Assembly: GCA_020851465.1 (NCBI GenBank)
Contig: JADZCR010000001.1
Location: 124,001 to 188,000 of the forward strand
Origin: Phycisphaeraceae bacterium
Lineage (GTDB): Bacteria; Planctomycetota; Phycisphaerae; Phycisphaerales; Phycisphaeraceae
Direction of reading: 5' to 3'
Length of the DNA stretch: 64,000 bases
Shown: in pieces, positions 47,748 to 56,876 of the stretch
How positions within the stretch are numbered: position 1 is the stretch's first letter
Layout: every line of letters starts with the position of its first letter
Notes under the pieces: generated by a model
The model's input: the letters and a program-made list of their open reading frames with translations, nothing else
The model's database searches: none
What the model was told of the DNA's origin: nothing
Program-made: the position numbers and the translations under genes

Positions 47748-48737
47748 TCAGTGTACGCCCTTATCCGCCAACCATCGCTCGGCATCAATCGCTGCTTTGC
47801 ATCCCATGCCCGCGGCGGTTATCGCCTGACGGTAAATCTGGTCCGATACGTCACCGGCAGCAAAGACGCCTTCGATATTCGTATAGGTGCGGTAACCATC
47901 GATGAGCTTGAGATAACCCTTGCTGTCGAAGTCGAGGCCGGTGCCTTTGAGAAATTGCGTATTGGGAGTGTGACCGATTGCGATGAATAATCCGCTGACG
48001 TCAAGCGTGCTGACCGCGCCGGTCATGACGTTTTTAAGGCTCAAACCGCTGATTTTTTCCGCACCGAGTACATCCTGGACGGTGGTGTTCCAGATCACTT
48101 CGGCTTTGGGATTTTCGAGGATCCGCTTCTGCATGACTTTGCTGGCGCGGAATTCGCCGCGACGGTGAATGACATAAACCTTGCTGGCGAACTTCGTGAG
48201 GTACGAAGCCTCTTCCATGGCTGTGTCCCCGCCGCCGACGACCGCCAGCGGCCGGTTGCGAAAGACCGGCAAAGCTCCGTCACACACCGCGCATGCGGAG
48301 ACTCCGCCGCCGGACCTGGCCAGCCGCATCTCATTATCCAGCCCGATCCAGTTGGCACTGGCACCAGTGGCGATGATGACGGCGTGCGATTTGACGATGG
48401 TGTCTTCCGAGGTGTGCAGTTCAAAGGGACGCTTGGAGAAATCACACTTGGTAATGTCGAGCGATGCGATGCGGGTGTGAAATCGCTGCGCCTGTTTTTT
48501 GAAGTGCTCCATCATCTCCGGGCCGGTAATGCCCTCAGGAAATCCGGGATAGTTTTCGACCTCCGTGGTGAGCATGAGCTGACCGCCGGGGAGCTGTATC
48601 GTCGGCGTCTGTTTGGGTACGCCTTCGTAAACAATCGGGTTGAGGTTGGCGCGGGCGGCGTAAATCGCTGCGGTCCAGCCCGCCGGGCCGGAACCGATGA
48701 TCGTTACTTTTTCGACGTTGGAATCTGTGTTACTCAT
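47748..48737 (-). CDS. trxB: Thioredoxin-disulfide reductase
   Basis: 329 residues. FAD-binding GSGPAG is at 15-20, the redox-active pair CAVC at C149 and C152, the NADPH-binding motif GGGDTAMEEASYL at about 168, HRRGEFRASK for 2'-phosphate contacts, and the C-terminal FAAGDVSDQIYRQAITAAGM flavin-contacting motif. The enzyme passes electrons from NADPH to thioredoxin in the cytosol. Length and motifs are standard for the low-molecular-weight type. The thioredoxin gene itself is not in the window. Confidence 0.95.
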   Translation of the reverse strand: MSNTDSNVEKVTIIGSGPAGWTAAIYAARANLNPIVYEGVPKQTPTIQLPGGQLMLTTEVENYPGFPEGITGPEMMEHFKKQAQRFHTRIASLDITKCDFSKRPFELHTSEDTIVKSHAVIIATGASANWIGLDNEMRLARSGGGVSACAVCDGALPVFRNRPLAVVGGGDTAMEEASYLTKFASKVYVIHRRGEFRASKVMQKRILENPKAEVIWNTTVQDVLGAEKISGLSLKNVMTGAVSTLDVSGLFIAIGHTPNTQFLKGTGLDFDSKGYLKLIDGYRTYTNIEGVFAAGDVSDQIYRQAITAAGMGCKAAIDAERWLADKGVH

Positions 48738-48856
48738 GGGCGGGATTGTAGTGCCAAAGATGAGCCGCGACGAGGAACCGGAGCAGAGAGAATTTTTTCG
48801 CAGTTAATGATTTCGCGCGTGCTGCGTCATTCCGCATTGCTCAGTCAGTAACGCAA

Positions 48857-48888
48857 CGCGGCCGGCACTCGTTTGAGCACCGGCCGCG
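48857..48888 (-). terminator. GC-rich stem-loop after the Gly-rich PEP-CTERM gene
   Basis: CGCGGCCGG and CCGGCCGCG form a perfect 9-bp stem with a 14-base loop that can be extended partly. It begins 30 bases past the stop of the 48918-49337 gene. The following bases are not a real U-run, so termination efficiency is uncertain. Confidence 0.5.
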
Positions 48889-48917
48889 GTGATTGAACAG
48901 GAGATGAATAACCGGAC

Positions 48918-49337
48918 TCAGCGGCGACGACGAAGATAGACCGTCATTGCGCCGGCTCCGAGAAGCCCCAGGGAAACGGTAAGGGGTTCGGGAGTTGCTT
49001 GCGGATCAGTCGGCGGGCCGCTTGCGACTCCGACACCTCCGCCGGAGCCACCTGAACCACCGGACCCGCTACCTGCGCCTCCACCCTCACCGGGCGGAGT
49101 CGGGTCACCACCGGGATCGATCACGTTATCGCCATAGCCGCCACCACCGGGCGGGGGTTCTTCAATATCGCCTGCAGCGCCGACGCCGCCTCCCCCTCCA
49201 CCACCGGGAGCGCCGCCACCACCACCGGCCGCAGCCAAGGCACCACCGCCCCCGCCGCCGCCACCACTATCACAGCCGACGAGTGCCAAAGCCATCGTCA
49301 AAGCCACCAATAACGCAATTCGCTGAAGGTTCATCAT
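48918..49337 (-). CDS. Small Gly-rich protein with both a lipobox and a PEP-CTERM tail
   Basis: About 139 residues from ATG at 49337 (two consecutive ATGs). The N-terminus is a lipoprotein signal (LVALTMALALVGC, lipobox L-V-G-C). The body is almost only Gly, Ala, Pro, Ser and a few Asp. The C-terminus has the PEP-CTERM pattern: TPEP, a hydrophobic helix (LTVSLGLLGAGAMTVYL) and RRRR. Having both a lipid anchor signal and an exosortase-type signal in one small protein is odd. The low-complexity DNA (49020-49260) is a GGN-type repeat on the coding strand and could be slippage-prone. Confidence 0.72.
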   Translation of the reverse strand: MMNLQRIALLVALTMALALVGCDSGGGGGGGGALAAAGGGGGAPGGGGGGGVGAAGDIEEPPPGGGGYGDNVIDPGGDPTPPGEGGGAGSGSGGSGGSGGGVGVASGPPTDPQATPEPLTVSLGLLGAGAMTVYLRRRR

Positions 49338-49768
49338 AAGTTTAAATCCGATACGGCTACCCTTTTCCCTCGTCAGCAAGCAACCTTACCCCCATTTCAA
49401 GGCGAGGCAACCACGAGCAACAACTTCATCTGCAATCTTTGCTTAACGCGCCCCTACAGACGGTAATACCCGTTTATCTGCGTTAAAATCGCAAATTTTG
49501 CAGGCTAGGGCAGGTGACTAAACCCGCTAAATGAGTAAAAACCAGAAAATATGGCTACGTCAGATCTGTAATTTAAATCTTTTCAAATTACCTGCTCAAT
49601 AGAACTAGTCCGGATGGATTAAACCGTCGTTGTCTGTGGCGAACCAACTTCGATGTGTTGCTGCTTACAGGAGTTGGCGTCTGAAATTTTCTACCAAATG
49701 ACACAACGATTGGCTGAGGGCTTGAGTGCCCCAGCCAGCTCACAAAAATTTTCTATCTATAGGTCTTG
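49338..49768. other. AT-rich intergenic region with a terminator and no gene
   Basis: This 431-base stretch is clearly richer in A/T than its surroundings, chiefly at 49490-49620. Its right end holds the stem-loop at 49712-49736. Its left part must hold the promoter of the Gly-rich gene, but I could not pick a convincing hexamer pair. I see no gene, RNA structure I can name, or long repeat. Confidence 0.55.
49712..49736 (-). terminator. Stem-loop after the cobalamin-riboswitch operon
   Basis: On the minus strand GGCTGGGGC pairs with GCCC-T-CAGCC (9 pairs, one bulged T, loop ACTCAA). A T-rich stretch (TCGTTGTGTCATTT) follows. It begins 33 bases after the stop of the prepilin gene at 49769, the last gene of the riboswitch operon. 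Confidence 0.55.
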
Positions 49769-50584
49769 TTAGGGCAACTGAAGCTTGACGTTAGCAGGCG
49801 GCAGGCCAATCGGTGCTTCGGGGAATCGGGGATCGTAGCCAAATTGCGGAAACACCGTCTCCACATGCCCGTCGAACATGACCGCATTGGCGCGATGGTT
49901 ATGAAGGTAGGCCACTGTCCGTTCGCTGGGGGCTACATAAAACCATTGCTCGAACATGGGATTGCTCGGCGTGGCGGGAAACTGAAACGCATTGATCTGG
50001 GCGGAATCGACAAACATCAACATTCGGGATGGCTCGATGATTTGTCGTAACTGAATCGGATACCCCGGCTCGCTCAGTCCGCGAGGCAGGCCATAGGTGG
50101 ACCAGTTTGTGATGAACTTTTTCTTGTAGCGTGAGCTCCAATTGGGAAACGACGGGCAGATCTCGATGCTGTCGGACCTCTCGTAGTAAGGCCAGAGCCG
50201 CCCACGGGTGCGATCGACGATCCGTGAACCTTCCGCCTGCGCAGGCAGCGCCTCGTAACCAAACCAATACAGGGTGTGGTCGGCAAAGTTTTCACGCCAG
50301 GGAAAGATCGTCTCTCGATTGTCATGGAGGTAGATCGACATCGCCACCCCCATCTGTCGCAGACCCGATCCACAGACGCTGGTGCGCGCCGTGTCTCTCG
50401 CCCGACCCAGAGCGGGAAGCATGATCGAAATCAACAAGGCGATGATCGCAACAACGACAAGCAACTCAATGAGGGTAAAACCCTCTCCCAGACCCGGTGA
50501 GGCTGGTCTCCCGAAAACAGCGCAGCAACGGCTCCACCGCTGGGAGAGGGTTCCGGACGGCACTAATCGCGATCTCCGTTTCAC
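49769..50584 (-). CDS. Prepilin-type H-X9-DG protein in the cobalamin-riboswitch operon
   Basis: 271 residues. The leader is unusually long (about 35 residues before FTLIELLVV) and encoded partly by an inverted-repeat element (see 50479-50552). After the membrane helix comes [20 protein letters not shown]. The C-terminal motif is [12 protein letters not shown], an exact H-X9-DG, followed by HVETVFPQ. The start overlaps the stop of the PEP-CTERM gene by 4 bases (ATGA), so expression should follow the B12 riboswitch. Type IV leaders are usually shorter than 15-25 residues, so an internal start (no good ATG is available) or tolerance of a long leader must be assumed. Confidence 0.85.
   Translation of the reverse strand: MKRRSRLVPSGTLSQRWSRCCAVFGRPASPGLGEGFTLIELLVVVAIIALLISIMLPALGRARDTARTSVCGSGLRQMGVAMSIYLHDNRETIFPWRENFADHTLYWFGYEALPAQAEGSRIVDRTRGRLWPYYERSDSIEICPSFPNWSSRYKKKFITNWSTYGLPRGLSEPGYPIQLRQIIEPSRMLMFVDSAQINAFQFPATPSNPMFEQWFYVAPSERTVAYLHNHRANAVMFDGHVETVFPQFGYDPRFPEAPIGLPPANVKLQLP
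50479..50552. repeat. Inverted-repeat element inside the prepilin leader
   Basis: AACCCTCTCCCAG (50479-50491) and CTGGGAGAGGGTT (50540-50552) are perfect 13-bp inverted repeats around 48 bases. A related palindrome with the CCTCTC...CCAGCG core lies at 60409-60447. The form resembles a REP-like mobile palindrome. Here it falls within codons for the leader region ([12 protein letters not shown] ... [12 protein letters not shown]). Confidence 0.72.
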
Positions 50585-51666
50585 CGTCCGCGTCTCCGCA
50601 TCACCCCTGCCACCCCGATTACCAGCAGCAGCGCACTCGTCGGCTCAGGAACCATCAGGAACGCCAATTCATGACCGCCGAGCGATTGGTTGTATTGACC
50701 GAACGCCAGACTGTTCGTCGCGGGATCGTAAGCAAGGCCCTCGACAGCGTTGACCGGCGGAAAACCATTGAAAAGCACATCACCTACGACACTCGTAATC
50801 ACGCCGTTACGAAAGCGACCGATACCGGTCGAGGTGCTGAAATACAAGTTTCCTTCCAAGTCCACGACCAGCGAACCGTTGCCGTTGGAGGGTGCCCCGC
50901 CAAGGTAGTGAACCGCTGAGCCTGGCAGAGTGCCTGTGGATTCAAACGTATCGAGGTCTGCGGCATCGATGCGGAAAAAGCCGGCGGTGCCGATCGGAAA
51001 ACTCTGACCGGTGAGATAGCTAAAGACCCCGACGTAAAGATTTCCCGCCGTATCAAATGTCATCGAGCCGCTGTAATCAGCGGTGCTGTTGGGGATCGGT
51101 GAAGCCACTGGAGGATCAACGACAAAACTGGCCGGCGTCGGATCACCCGGATTCAGAAAATAGACCGAGGTAAAGGTGGAATAATCCGGCGCGACATAGG
51201 TCGCGTAGTACTTGCCGTCCGCTCGGCTGGCTGCGGAGAAGAGGTTGTCGTCGGTGCCGGTGTCTCCCGGTCCTGAGTCAATGTTGGGTGCCAGCACACG
51301 AGTACCCGTGCTCAGGTTTACGAGCAAGGCCCCGCCTGCCTGCCCCATCATCACCATCGCTTCGCCGTCTGGACCTGGGGCAAAGCCCATATCCGAGATG
51401 CGGGCCGGCCCACCAAATGAGCTGCGCAATCCGCTGATCTGATCGGTAAACGAGTCCGTGTCGGCGTCGTAACGCCAGATCGAATCTCCCGTATGCACGA
51501 ACAGCTCGTGTGAACTGTTGACGGTGCTGTAGCCCAGGGCATACGTCGCATACGCATTGCCGCTGTCTTTGGTCGGTAACAGCGCGCCCGCCTGCGCTGT
51601 CAGAGTCACCGCCAACTGTCCCAGAACCACCAGACCCGCCATCCGACCCAAACGAACATGAAACAT
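50581..51666 (-). CDS. PEP-CTERM exported propeller-like protein under cobalamin riboswitch
   Basis: 361 residues from ATG at complement 51664-51666, preceded by GGGAG at normal distance. Signal peptide: [20 protein letters not shown] then TAQAGA. The body has repeated beta-propeller-like strands ([76 protein letters not shown]). The C-terminus is a PEP-CTERM signal ([20 protein letters not shown]). The cobalamin riboswitch upstream suggests a role in corrinoid capture or in a B12-sparing response, made when B12 is scarce. The ligand is not shown by sequence. Confidence 0.83.
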   Translation of the reverse strand: MFHVRLGRMAGLVVLGQLAVTLTAQAGALLPTKDSGNAYATYALGYSTVNSSHELFVHTGDSIWRYDADTDSFTDQISGLRSSFGGPARISDMGFAPGPDGEAMVMMGQAGGALLVNLSTGTRVLAPNIDSGPGDTGTDDNLFSAASRADGKYYATYVAPDYSTFTSVYFLNPGDPTPASFVVDPPVASPIPNSTADYSGSMTFDTAGNLYVGVFSYLTGQSFPIGTAGFFRIDAADLDTFESTGTLPGSAVHYLGGAPSNGNGSLVVDLEGNLYFSTSTGIGRFRNGVITSVVGDVLFNGFPPVNAVEGLAYDPATNSLAFGQYNQSLGGHELAFLMVPEPTSALLLVIGVAGVMRRRGR

Positions 51667-51824
51667 GATCCGCTCCCAGCCCCGATTCGCGCGGGGCATC
51701 CCCTACGTGAAAAAAATAATTCCGTCCTGGCGAGCGGTTTTTCAGATCCGGGGCGGGGCCGTCCAAGGGGAAGTGGACAGGTCGAGCCCGCGGCGTCCCA
51801 TCTCGCGAGGACACACAACGGCAC

Positions 51825-52044
51825 TCGACAGGCAGGTCTTCCGGCTTCGAGCTGAGAAGATTACTTCTCTTCACGCCGCTGGCCTTCCCACCGCGATCAT
51901 TGCAATCGCAGCAGTGGCTTGTCAGCGGCCGTGGTCGCCTCAATATCGGCGACAACTCGTCACGGCGGCGCGTCCGCAGGGGCTTTGCACCCCACTTCCC
52001 TTTTCACCCGCCGCCGGATTCTCCGACGAACGGGCACCTGTCGA
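51825..52044 (-). ncRNA. Cobalamin (B12) riboswitch
   Basis: Read on the minus strand, the aptamer closes with an exact P1 stem: TCGACAGG (52037-52044) pairs with CCTGTCGA (51825-51832). Between them are the family landmarks in order: GGTGCCC, AAAAGGGAAGTGGGGTGCAA, GCGGACGCGCCG, AAGCCACTGC, GGGAAGGC and GCCGGAAGACCTGCC. About 158 bases separate it from the ATG. That leader contains a weak GC hairpin followed by a run of seven U (51710-51716), which fits a transcription-terminating expression platform. It should repress the downstream pair when adenosylcobalamin or another cobalamin is bound. Confidence 0.95.
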
Positions 52045-52055
52045 ACCAAGGCCTC

Positions 52056-52084
52056 ATTAAACACACTCGATCAGGAAAATGCAA
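52056..52084 (-). promoter_or_regulatory. Promoter of the cobalamin-riboswitch operon
   Basis: On the minus strand: TTGCAT (52079-52084), 17-base spacer, TTTAAT (52056-52061). The expected start (about 52049) falls at the first base pairs of the riboswitch P1 stem, which supports both calls. Confidence 0.65.
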
Positions 52085-52182
52085 GTGTCCACTCTTACTG
52101 CCGACGGCGAGTCGCGCAACCTCTTGACCATCACAATCTCTCGTCGTAATCTTCCTCGAACCCCGCCTTGGACCCCCTCATC

Positions 52183-52896
52183 ATGAACGTGCTTATTGTC
52201 GGAGGTGCCGGCAATGTCGGCAGAATCCTCCGCCCCGCACTCGAGGCGCGGTACAACTGTTATCACCTCGACCTTCAACCCGTACCGGGTGCTGAATCAC
52301 GGACAACCGTGGGCAGCGTCAACGATCCCGACATCACCCGCGCCGCTTTACAGGGAATGCAGGCGGCGGTGTTTCTTGCGATGGGTGTCGGTCCGAATAC
52401 CTACATCTATGACGTGGACGCCACCTTTGATGTCAATGCCAAGGGAGCTTACCGGTTCTACTCCGCCGCACTGCAAGCCGGAGTGCGGAGGTTCGTGCAC
52501 GCAAGCTCACTGAGTGTTTACGGGGATCTGATCCAAAGACGCGAGCCGCGCGACGAATCCTCGCCGCCTAATGCGTGGAATACCTATGGGTTCACCAAAC
52601 GGGTGGGCGAAATGGTCTGCGAAACCGCAGCGTTGCGATATCCTGATGCGGGTATCGTTGCGCTGCGGCTCATGTCGCCCATGGATGAAAAATCCTTCAA
52701 AGGCAACGAGTACCGTGCAGACGCAGGCTGGCATGCGATGGGGCCAAACGATACGTGTCGGCTGTTTATCGCTGCTCTGGAATACACAAGTAAACCCGGC
52801 TACCTCGTCGTGCAGGCGACCGGCGATCTCGGCCAGCAACGCTGGCCTTATGCCAAGGCGGAACAAATACTGGGCTGGAGGCCCGAAGGAAAATGA
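52183..52896 (+). CDS. NAD(P)-dependent SDR/epimerase, first of three tandem paralogues
   Basis: About 237 residues from ATG 52183. The frame is also open from TTG at 52168, but the ATG begins MNVLIVGGAGNVGRILRPAL, the cofactor motif G-x2-G-x2-G. LFLAMG-like strand VFLAMGVGPN and HASSLSVYG precede the catalytic Y-G-F-T-K (Y-x3-K). About 240 residues is short for an extended SDR (300+), so the substrate domain is reduced. The stop overlaps the next start by 4 bases (ATGA). It is probably an epimerase, dehydratase or lactone-type enzyme acting on a sugar nucleotide or free sugar. Confidence 0.87.
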   Translation: MNVLIVGGAGNVGRILRPALEARYNCYHLDLQPVPGAESRTTVGSVNDPDITRAALQGMQAAVFLAMGVGPNTYIYDVDATFDVNAKGAYRFYSAALQAGVRRFVHASSLSVYGDLIQRREPRDESSPPNAWNTYGFTKRVGEMVCETAALRYPDAGIVALRLMSPMDEKSFKGNEYRADAGWHAMGPNDTCRLFIAALEYTSKPGYLVVQATGDLGQQRWPYAKAEQILGWRPEGK

Positions 52897-53624
52897 AGCT
52901 GCTGATCATCGGAGGCGCGGGATACGTCGGTTCCATCCTGCGACCCACGCTCGAGGCGGCATACGACTGCTATCACCTCGACCTTGTACCCTTCGAGGGC
53001 GTCGCGGATAACCGTCAGTTCGTCGCTGATCTCAACGACGAACACGCGCTCCGTTCCGCGGCCTATCAGAAAGACGCTCTGCTCTTTCTGGCTATGGGCA
53101 AGGCACCCACCCAGCCGGCAGACGGGCCGCATCCGACACGCGACACCGACTTCGCCTTCGATGTCAACGCCAAAGGCTACTACCGCGCTGTCAGCACCGC
53201 ACTGCAGGAAGGAGTGCGCCGCATCGTCTATGCCAGCAGCCTGAGCGTGTACCGTCTGTCCGCACACAGATGCGGAACGCTCGACGAATCGATGTCACCC
53301 GATTCAACTGATCCCTACGGCATGACCAAACGTCTGGGCGAGGAAATCAATAATGTCTTCGCCAGTGCGTTCAAAGACGCGACTCTGACATCCCTGCGGC
53401 TGATGTGGCCTCGCAACGAAAAAGACTGGCCGGGAAACGAATTCAAACCCGGCCAGTATTGGTATCCAACCGGCCCCTCCGACCTGCGGCGGCTGTTTCT
53501 GGCTGCTCTGGAGTGTCGGATACCCGGCTCACATATTCTCCAAGCGACCGGCGACCTGGAGGAAAAAGCGTTCAGTCACACTCGCGTGCATCAGCTTCTA
53601 GGCTGGAAACCGGAGGGGCGATGA
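52893..53624 (+). CDS. NAD(P)-dependent SDR/epimerase, second tandem paralogue
   Basis: 243 residues. MKLLIIGGAGYVGSILRPTL gives G-x2-G-x2-G. YASSLSVYRLSAH (third strand) leads to Y-G-M-T-K. The C-terminus AFSHTRVHQLLGWKPEGR matches the corresponding end of the first copy (ILGWRPEGK). It is coupled to both neighbours by 4-base ATGA overlaps. The similarity along the whole length shows local gene duplication. Substrate unknown. Confidence 0.9.
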   Translation: MKLLIIGGAGYVGSILRPTLEAAYDCYHLDLVPFEGVADNRQFVADLNDEHALRSAAYQKDALLFLAMGKAPTQPADGPHPTRDTDFAFDVNAKGYYRAVSTALQEGVRRIVYASSLSVYRLSAHRCGTLDESMSPDSTDPYGMTKRLGEEINNVFASAFKDATLTSLRLMWPRNEKDWPGNEFKPGQYWYPTGPSDLRRLFLAALECRIPGSHILQATGDLEEKAFSHTRVHQLLGWKPEGR

Positions 53625-54355
53625 AAATTCTTATTGTCGGCGGAGCCGGATACGTCGGTTCGATTGTGCGAGACGGCCTCGAAGCTCAACACGACTGCTG
53701 GTACTACGACCTCAAGCCGGTCGTCGGCCGAGAGTCGCGCACCATCCTTGCGGATGTCTGTGATGCAAAGCAGATTCAACGTGCGGTTGTCTCGATGCAG
53801 GCAATCGTGTACATGGCGATGGGGGTGACATCACTCACCACAAGCCCCACCGGACACCGCGAGGATGTTCACGAACTAAACTTCGCCTTTTCCGTCAATA
53901 CCGGCGGGTGGCTGGGATTTGCCACTTACGGCCTGCTCGCAGGCGTCCGGCGGTTTGTCTATACCAGCTCGCTGAGCGTTTTCGCCGATGAAATGCCCGA
54001 CTATCAACTCACCGAGGACCATCCCGCATCGGCGTGGCATCCCTACGGCATGAGCAAGCGGTGCGGTGAATTCATCTGCGAAGAAGCGGCGAAGCGACAA
54101 CCCGACGCCACGTTTCTCACGCTTCGTGTCATGGCTCCGCGCAACCGAGAACATTTCGCCACCCGACAGCGCTACAAGCCGGATCGTGAGCCGCCGCACC
54201 TGGGGCCCAATGACGCGACGCGCCTCTATCTCGCAGCGATCGCCTGTGAACACCCCGGCTATCACATCATCCACGCCACCGGGGACGTAAAGGAACAATG
54301 GTACCGTCACCGGAATGCCCGCGACCTTCTGGGGTGGGAAGCGCGCGGAAACTGA
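53621..54355 (+). CDS. NAD(P)-dependent SDR/epimerase, third tandem paralogue
   Basis: 244 residues from ATG 53621. A longer open frame to 53405 runs back through the second gene and is unsupported. MKILIVGGAGYVGSIVRDGL gives the cofactor loop. YTSSLSVFADEM then Y-G-M-S-K provide the catalytic Y-x3-K. The C-terminus ends RHRNARDLLGWEARGN, like its two upstream paralogues. The overlap with gene 2 is ATGA. It is convergent with the rhamnogalacturonan lyase-like gene. Confidence 0.9.
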   Translation: MKILIVGGAGYVGSIVRDGLEAQHDCWYYDLKPVVGRESRTILADVCDAKQIQRAVVSMQAIVYMAMGVTSLTTSPTGHREDVHELNFAFSVNTGGWLGFATYGLLAGVRRFVYTSSLSVFADEMPDYQLTEDHPASAWHPYGMSKRCGEFICEEAAKRQPDATFLTLRVMAPRNREHFATRQRYKPDREPPHLGPNDATRLYLAAIACEHPGYHIIHATGDVKEQWYRHRNARDLLGWEARGN

Positions 54356-54435
54356 CGCGGATTCCTACGGCAATCAGCGTGCAGCTTCTCGCTGGGGCAC
54401 GCAAACTCGTGTATGAGTTTGCGTAATCGTCCGCA

Positions 54436-56769
54436 TCAGATCACTCCGCCGCGGGAGCCGACGATCCTCTCGTCGATCAAGCCGCGCTCATCGAGTTCCT
54501 TGAGGAAGTGGAGCCGCCGCGTCGGATGTCCGCCGCGTTTGAGGAGCATCGGGATGATCATGCCCAGGCGGTTGATCACATCCGTATCGCCGGTGAGCTT
54601 CATGTAGATCCAGACGGTGAAGAAATCCATGGCCCGTGCGTCATTGACGCTGAAGCTTTCGGGTTGCACCGCCACTTTGAGCAGATTGATGAGCAGTTCC
54701 TTGAGCTTCTCATCGTGAGACTGCTCCCAGAGGCGATAGAGTCCTGAATAGCTCGACCAGTCGCCGTAGCCGCGGATATTTTTCTGCCACGAACCGCCTT
54801 CAAGGTTGCCGTATTGCGGATAGGGATATTTGAGTTCGCCGTGCTCCTCATAGTGCTTGCGATGGAAGGCATCGACGATCTTGAATGCCGCGTCGAGATA
54901 CTTTTTATCCCCCGTCAGACGGTACACCGCTGCGAGGTTCACCAGCGGCATGCCGGCCTCGCGTCCATCGACCGCGATGGTGGACATGAGGTTGTTCGCC
55001 CACCAGATGTAATGATCGCCGACACGGATGACCGTCCTCTTGGCGCGGGGATCACCGGTGAGGTAGTAGTAGGCGAGAATGCCCTCGACCCACTCATGGC
55101 TTGGGTAAGCCATACCCTCGAAGTGATTGACCGTGTGGGCGATGAGTCCGCCGTTCTGCCGCGCATTGGTGCTGAACTCGCAGAAGTCCACTTCCATATA
55201 GTGCTTGGCCGTCTCGACACCGTAGTCATAGCAATACACATTTCCCGTACGGAGATAATCCACCAGCGGGAAGAGGACCAGCCCGTCGTCTTCGTTGTTG
55301 TTGAATCCGCCTTCGCCGCCAAGATCACCGAAGTGCCACATGCCCGCACCGGGCAGGCGATAGTACGTCCAGCGACCCGGATTGCCCGCGGCCGGCGAGA
55401 CTTCGATGAGGTTTTCCAGGAACGGATATTTCTTGGGTTGATATTTGAAAAGGTGCTGCTGATCGAGCACTTCGCAGTGTGCCGGCCATGCAGGGTCAAA
55501 CGAGATCGCCACCGGGTCCAGACCCATCATCTCCCAGCGATTGAATCGTCGCTCAACTTCGTTGATGTTGATCGAACGCGGATCACTGGTGATATGGAAG
55601 ACGTGCGTCTTGCTCGCACCCTGCGTCATGCGGCAAGGCGTCGCCCACTCCGGCCAGATCGAAATCGTCATCCGGTTTTCATCCAGTGCGATCGACTTGG
55701 GATGCAGCTTGTCCCATCGCAGGAAGCTGAACGACAGCGAGAGATCGTTTGAGGTCCAGCCGAGATATTCAAAAATCTGCCGAAATGCGCCGACGCCATA
55801 ATCCTCGCGAAACTTACTCGGTGAGTCGGGTCGCATGTGGTAGGGATACTTGGAGCTGTCTTCCTTCAGGCTGTTGAAATTACGGATAAACACCGTGCCC
55901 ATCTTGAACGGCTTGAAGTCACGCTCGTAATGGTCCAGATCACTGACACTGCTGGAAACAACTTCGACGTTTTCCTCCAGAGACATCGGCCGGTGGAAAT
56001 ACTCCTGCGTGTGGTGTTTCTGGCGAATGAGCTTCCGGGCGGCCGGGTCCATGCGCGTCGTCGTCACCAGACGGATCGCCCGTGCATGCACCAACTCCGC
56101 TTTCTCACGGCAGAGAAACGTGTGCTCAAACCGCACATCCGGCAAGTTGGCGGTCAGCACAAAACGAAGCTGGAAATCCAGGAATGTGCTCTTGTCCCGC
56201 GCGGTGTGTTTGCCTTCCACGAGAACCACTGCACGAAGCGGATTGGCATGCTCGACGCTGACCGACAACGGCCCCGACAGCGATGCACGGTAAATCTTCG
56301 TGCCTGTATCCATCGTCTCAAGATCAAACAGGTCCTGCGGCCCGACGATCTGACGGCCCTGGCTGGACCATTCGCGGACAATGGACCCGCCCTTTCTGGA
56401 GATGACCAGTGTCGTGATGCCATTGGTGAGCGTGACTGAGTCGGCGGATTCGCTGACCTGTACGGGATTCTTCACCGCCGGCGCATCGCCGGGGCGAAGC
56501 TCAATAAACAACGACTTCTCCTCCTCAGCCGCCAGATCAATCGAGTAATCGACCAGCAGCCATTCGATACTGCCATCGGGACGTCTTTGGAGTACCTTCG
56601 CACCGAAGGGAATCGACTTGCCATCCTTATCGCGGATGGAAATTTCACTGGGATCCTTCACCGCACCGGGCGGCAATGGGATGCCGCGGCTGACGGCGTA
56701 ACTGGGGAATGGCGTGATGGTCTCGTTATAGATGCGGATTTCACCGCGAGTCGGAGCAGCAGTCGTCAT
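54436..56769 (-). CDS. YetA/PcRGLX-like exo-rhamnogalacturonan lyase-family protein
   Basis: 777 residues without signal peptide. The N-terminal RIFT-barrel part (ITPFPSYAVSRGIPLPPGAV, PFGAKVLQRRPDGSIEWLLV, VSESADSVTLTNGITTLVIS) and a second beta region are followed by an alpha/alpha toroid (GMAYPSHEWVEGILAYYYLT, MPLVNLAAVYRLTGDKKYLD, GLYRLWEQSHDEKLKELLIN). This is the layout of polysaccharide lyase PL26/YetA-type proteins that cut rhamnogalacturonan I from the end. A cytosolic location would mean it acts on imported oligosaccharides. Transcribed divergently from the epimerase gene at 56877. Confidence 0.78.
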   Translation of the reverse strand: MTTAAPTRGEIRIYNETITPFPSYAVSRGIPLPPGAVKDPSEISIRDKDGKSIPFGAKVLQRRPDGSIEWLLVDYSIDLAAEEEKSLFIELRPGDAPAVKNPVQVSESADSVTLTNGITTLVISRKGGSIVREWSSQGRQIVGPQDLFDLETMDTGTKIYRASLSGPLSVSVEHANPLRAVVLVEGKHTARDKSTFLDFQLRFVLTANLPDVRFEHTFLCREKAELVHARAIRLVTTTRMDPAARKLIRQKHHTQEYFHRPMSLEENVEVVSSSVSDLDHYERDFKPFKMGTVFIRNFNSLKEDSSKYPYHMRPDSPSKFREDYGVGAFRQIFEYLGWTSNDLSLSFSFLRWDKLHPKSIALDENRMTISIWPEWATPCRMTQGASKTHVFHITSDPRSININEVERRFNRWEMMGLDPVAISFDPAWPAHCEVLDQQHLFKYQPKKYPFLENLIEVSPAAGNPGRWTYYRLPGAGMWHFGDLGGEGGFNNNEDDGLVLFPLVDYLRTGNVYCYDYGVETAKHYMEVDFCEFSTNARQNGGLIAHTVNHFEGMAYPSHEWVEGILAYYYLTGDPRAKRTVIRVGDHYIWWANNLMSTIAVDGREAGMPLVNLAAVYRLTGDKKYLDAAFKIVDAFHRKHYEEHGELKYPYPQYGNLEGGSWQKNIRGYGDWSSYSGLYRLWEQSHDEKLKELLINLLKVAVQPESFSVNDARAMDFFTVWIYMKLTGDTDVINRLGMIIPMLLKRGGHPTRRLHFLKELDERGLIDERIVGSRGGVI

Positions 56770-56876
56770 GTCATTTCTCTCATGGTAGGTACTGGGAAGG
56801 TCAAACAGGATACCGAATTACTCCCCGTCAAGGGACCCTGCACCACGTTTTTTGGATTTCGATATCCTTTTTTCCT

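Noticed and set aside
49020..49260. Possible tandem repeat or CRISPR-like array
   Set aside because: It is Gly-codon low complexity within a coding sequence; there are no spacers or regular repeats.
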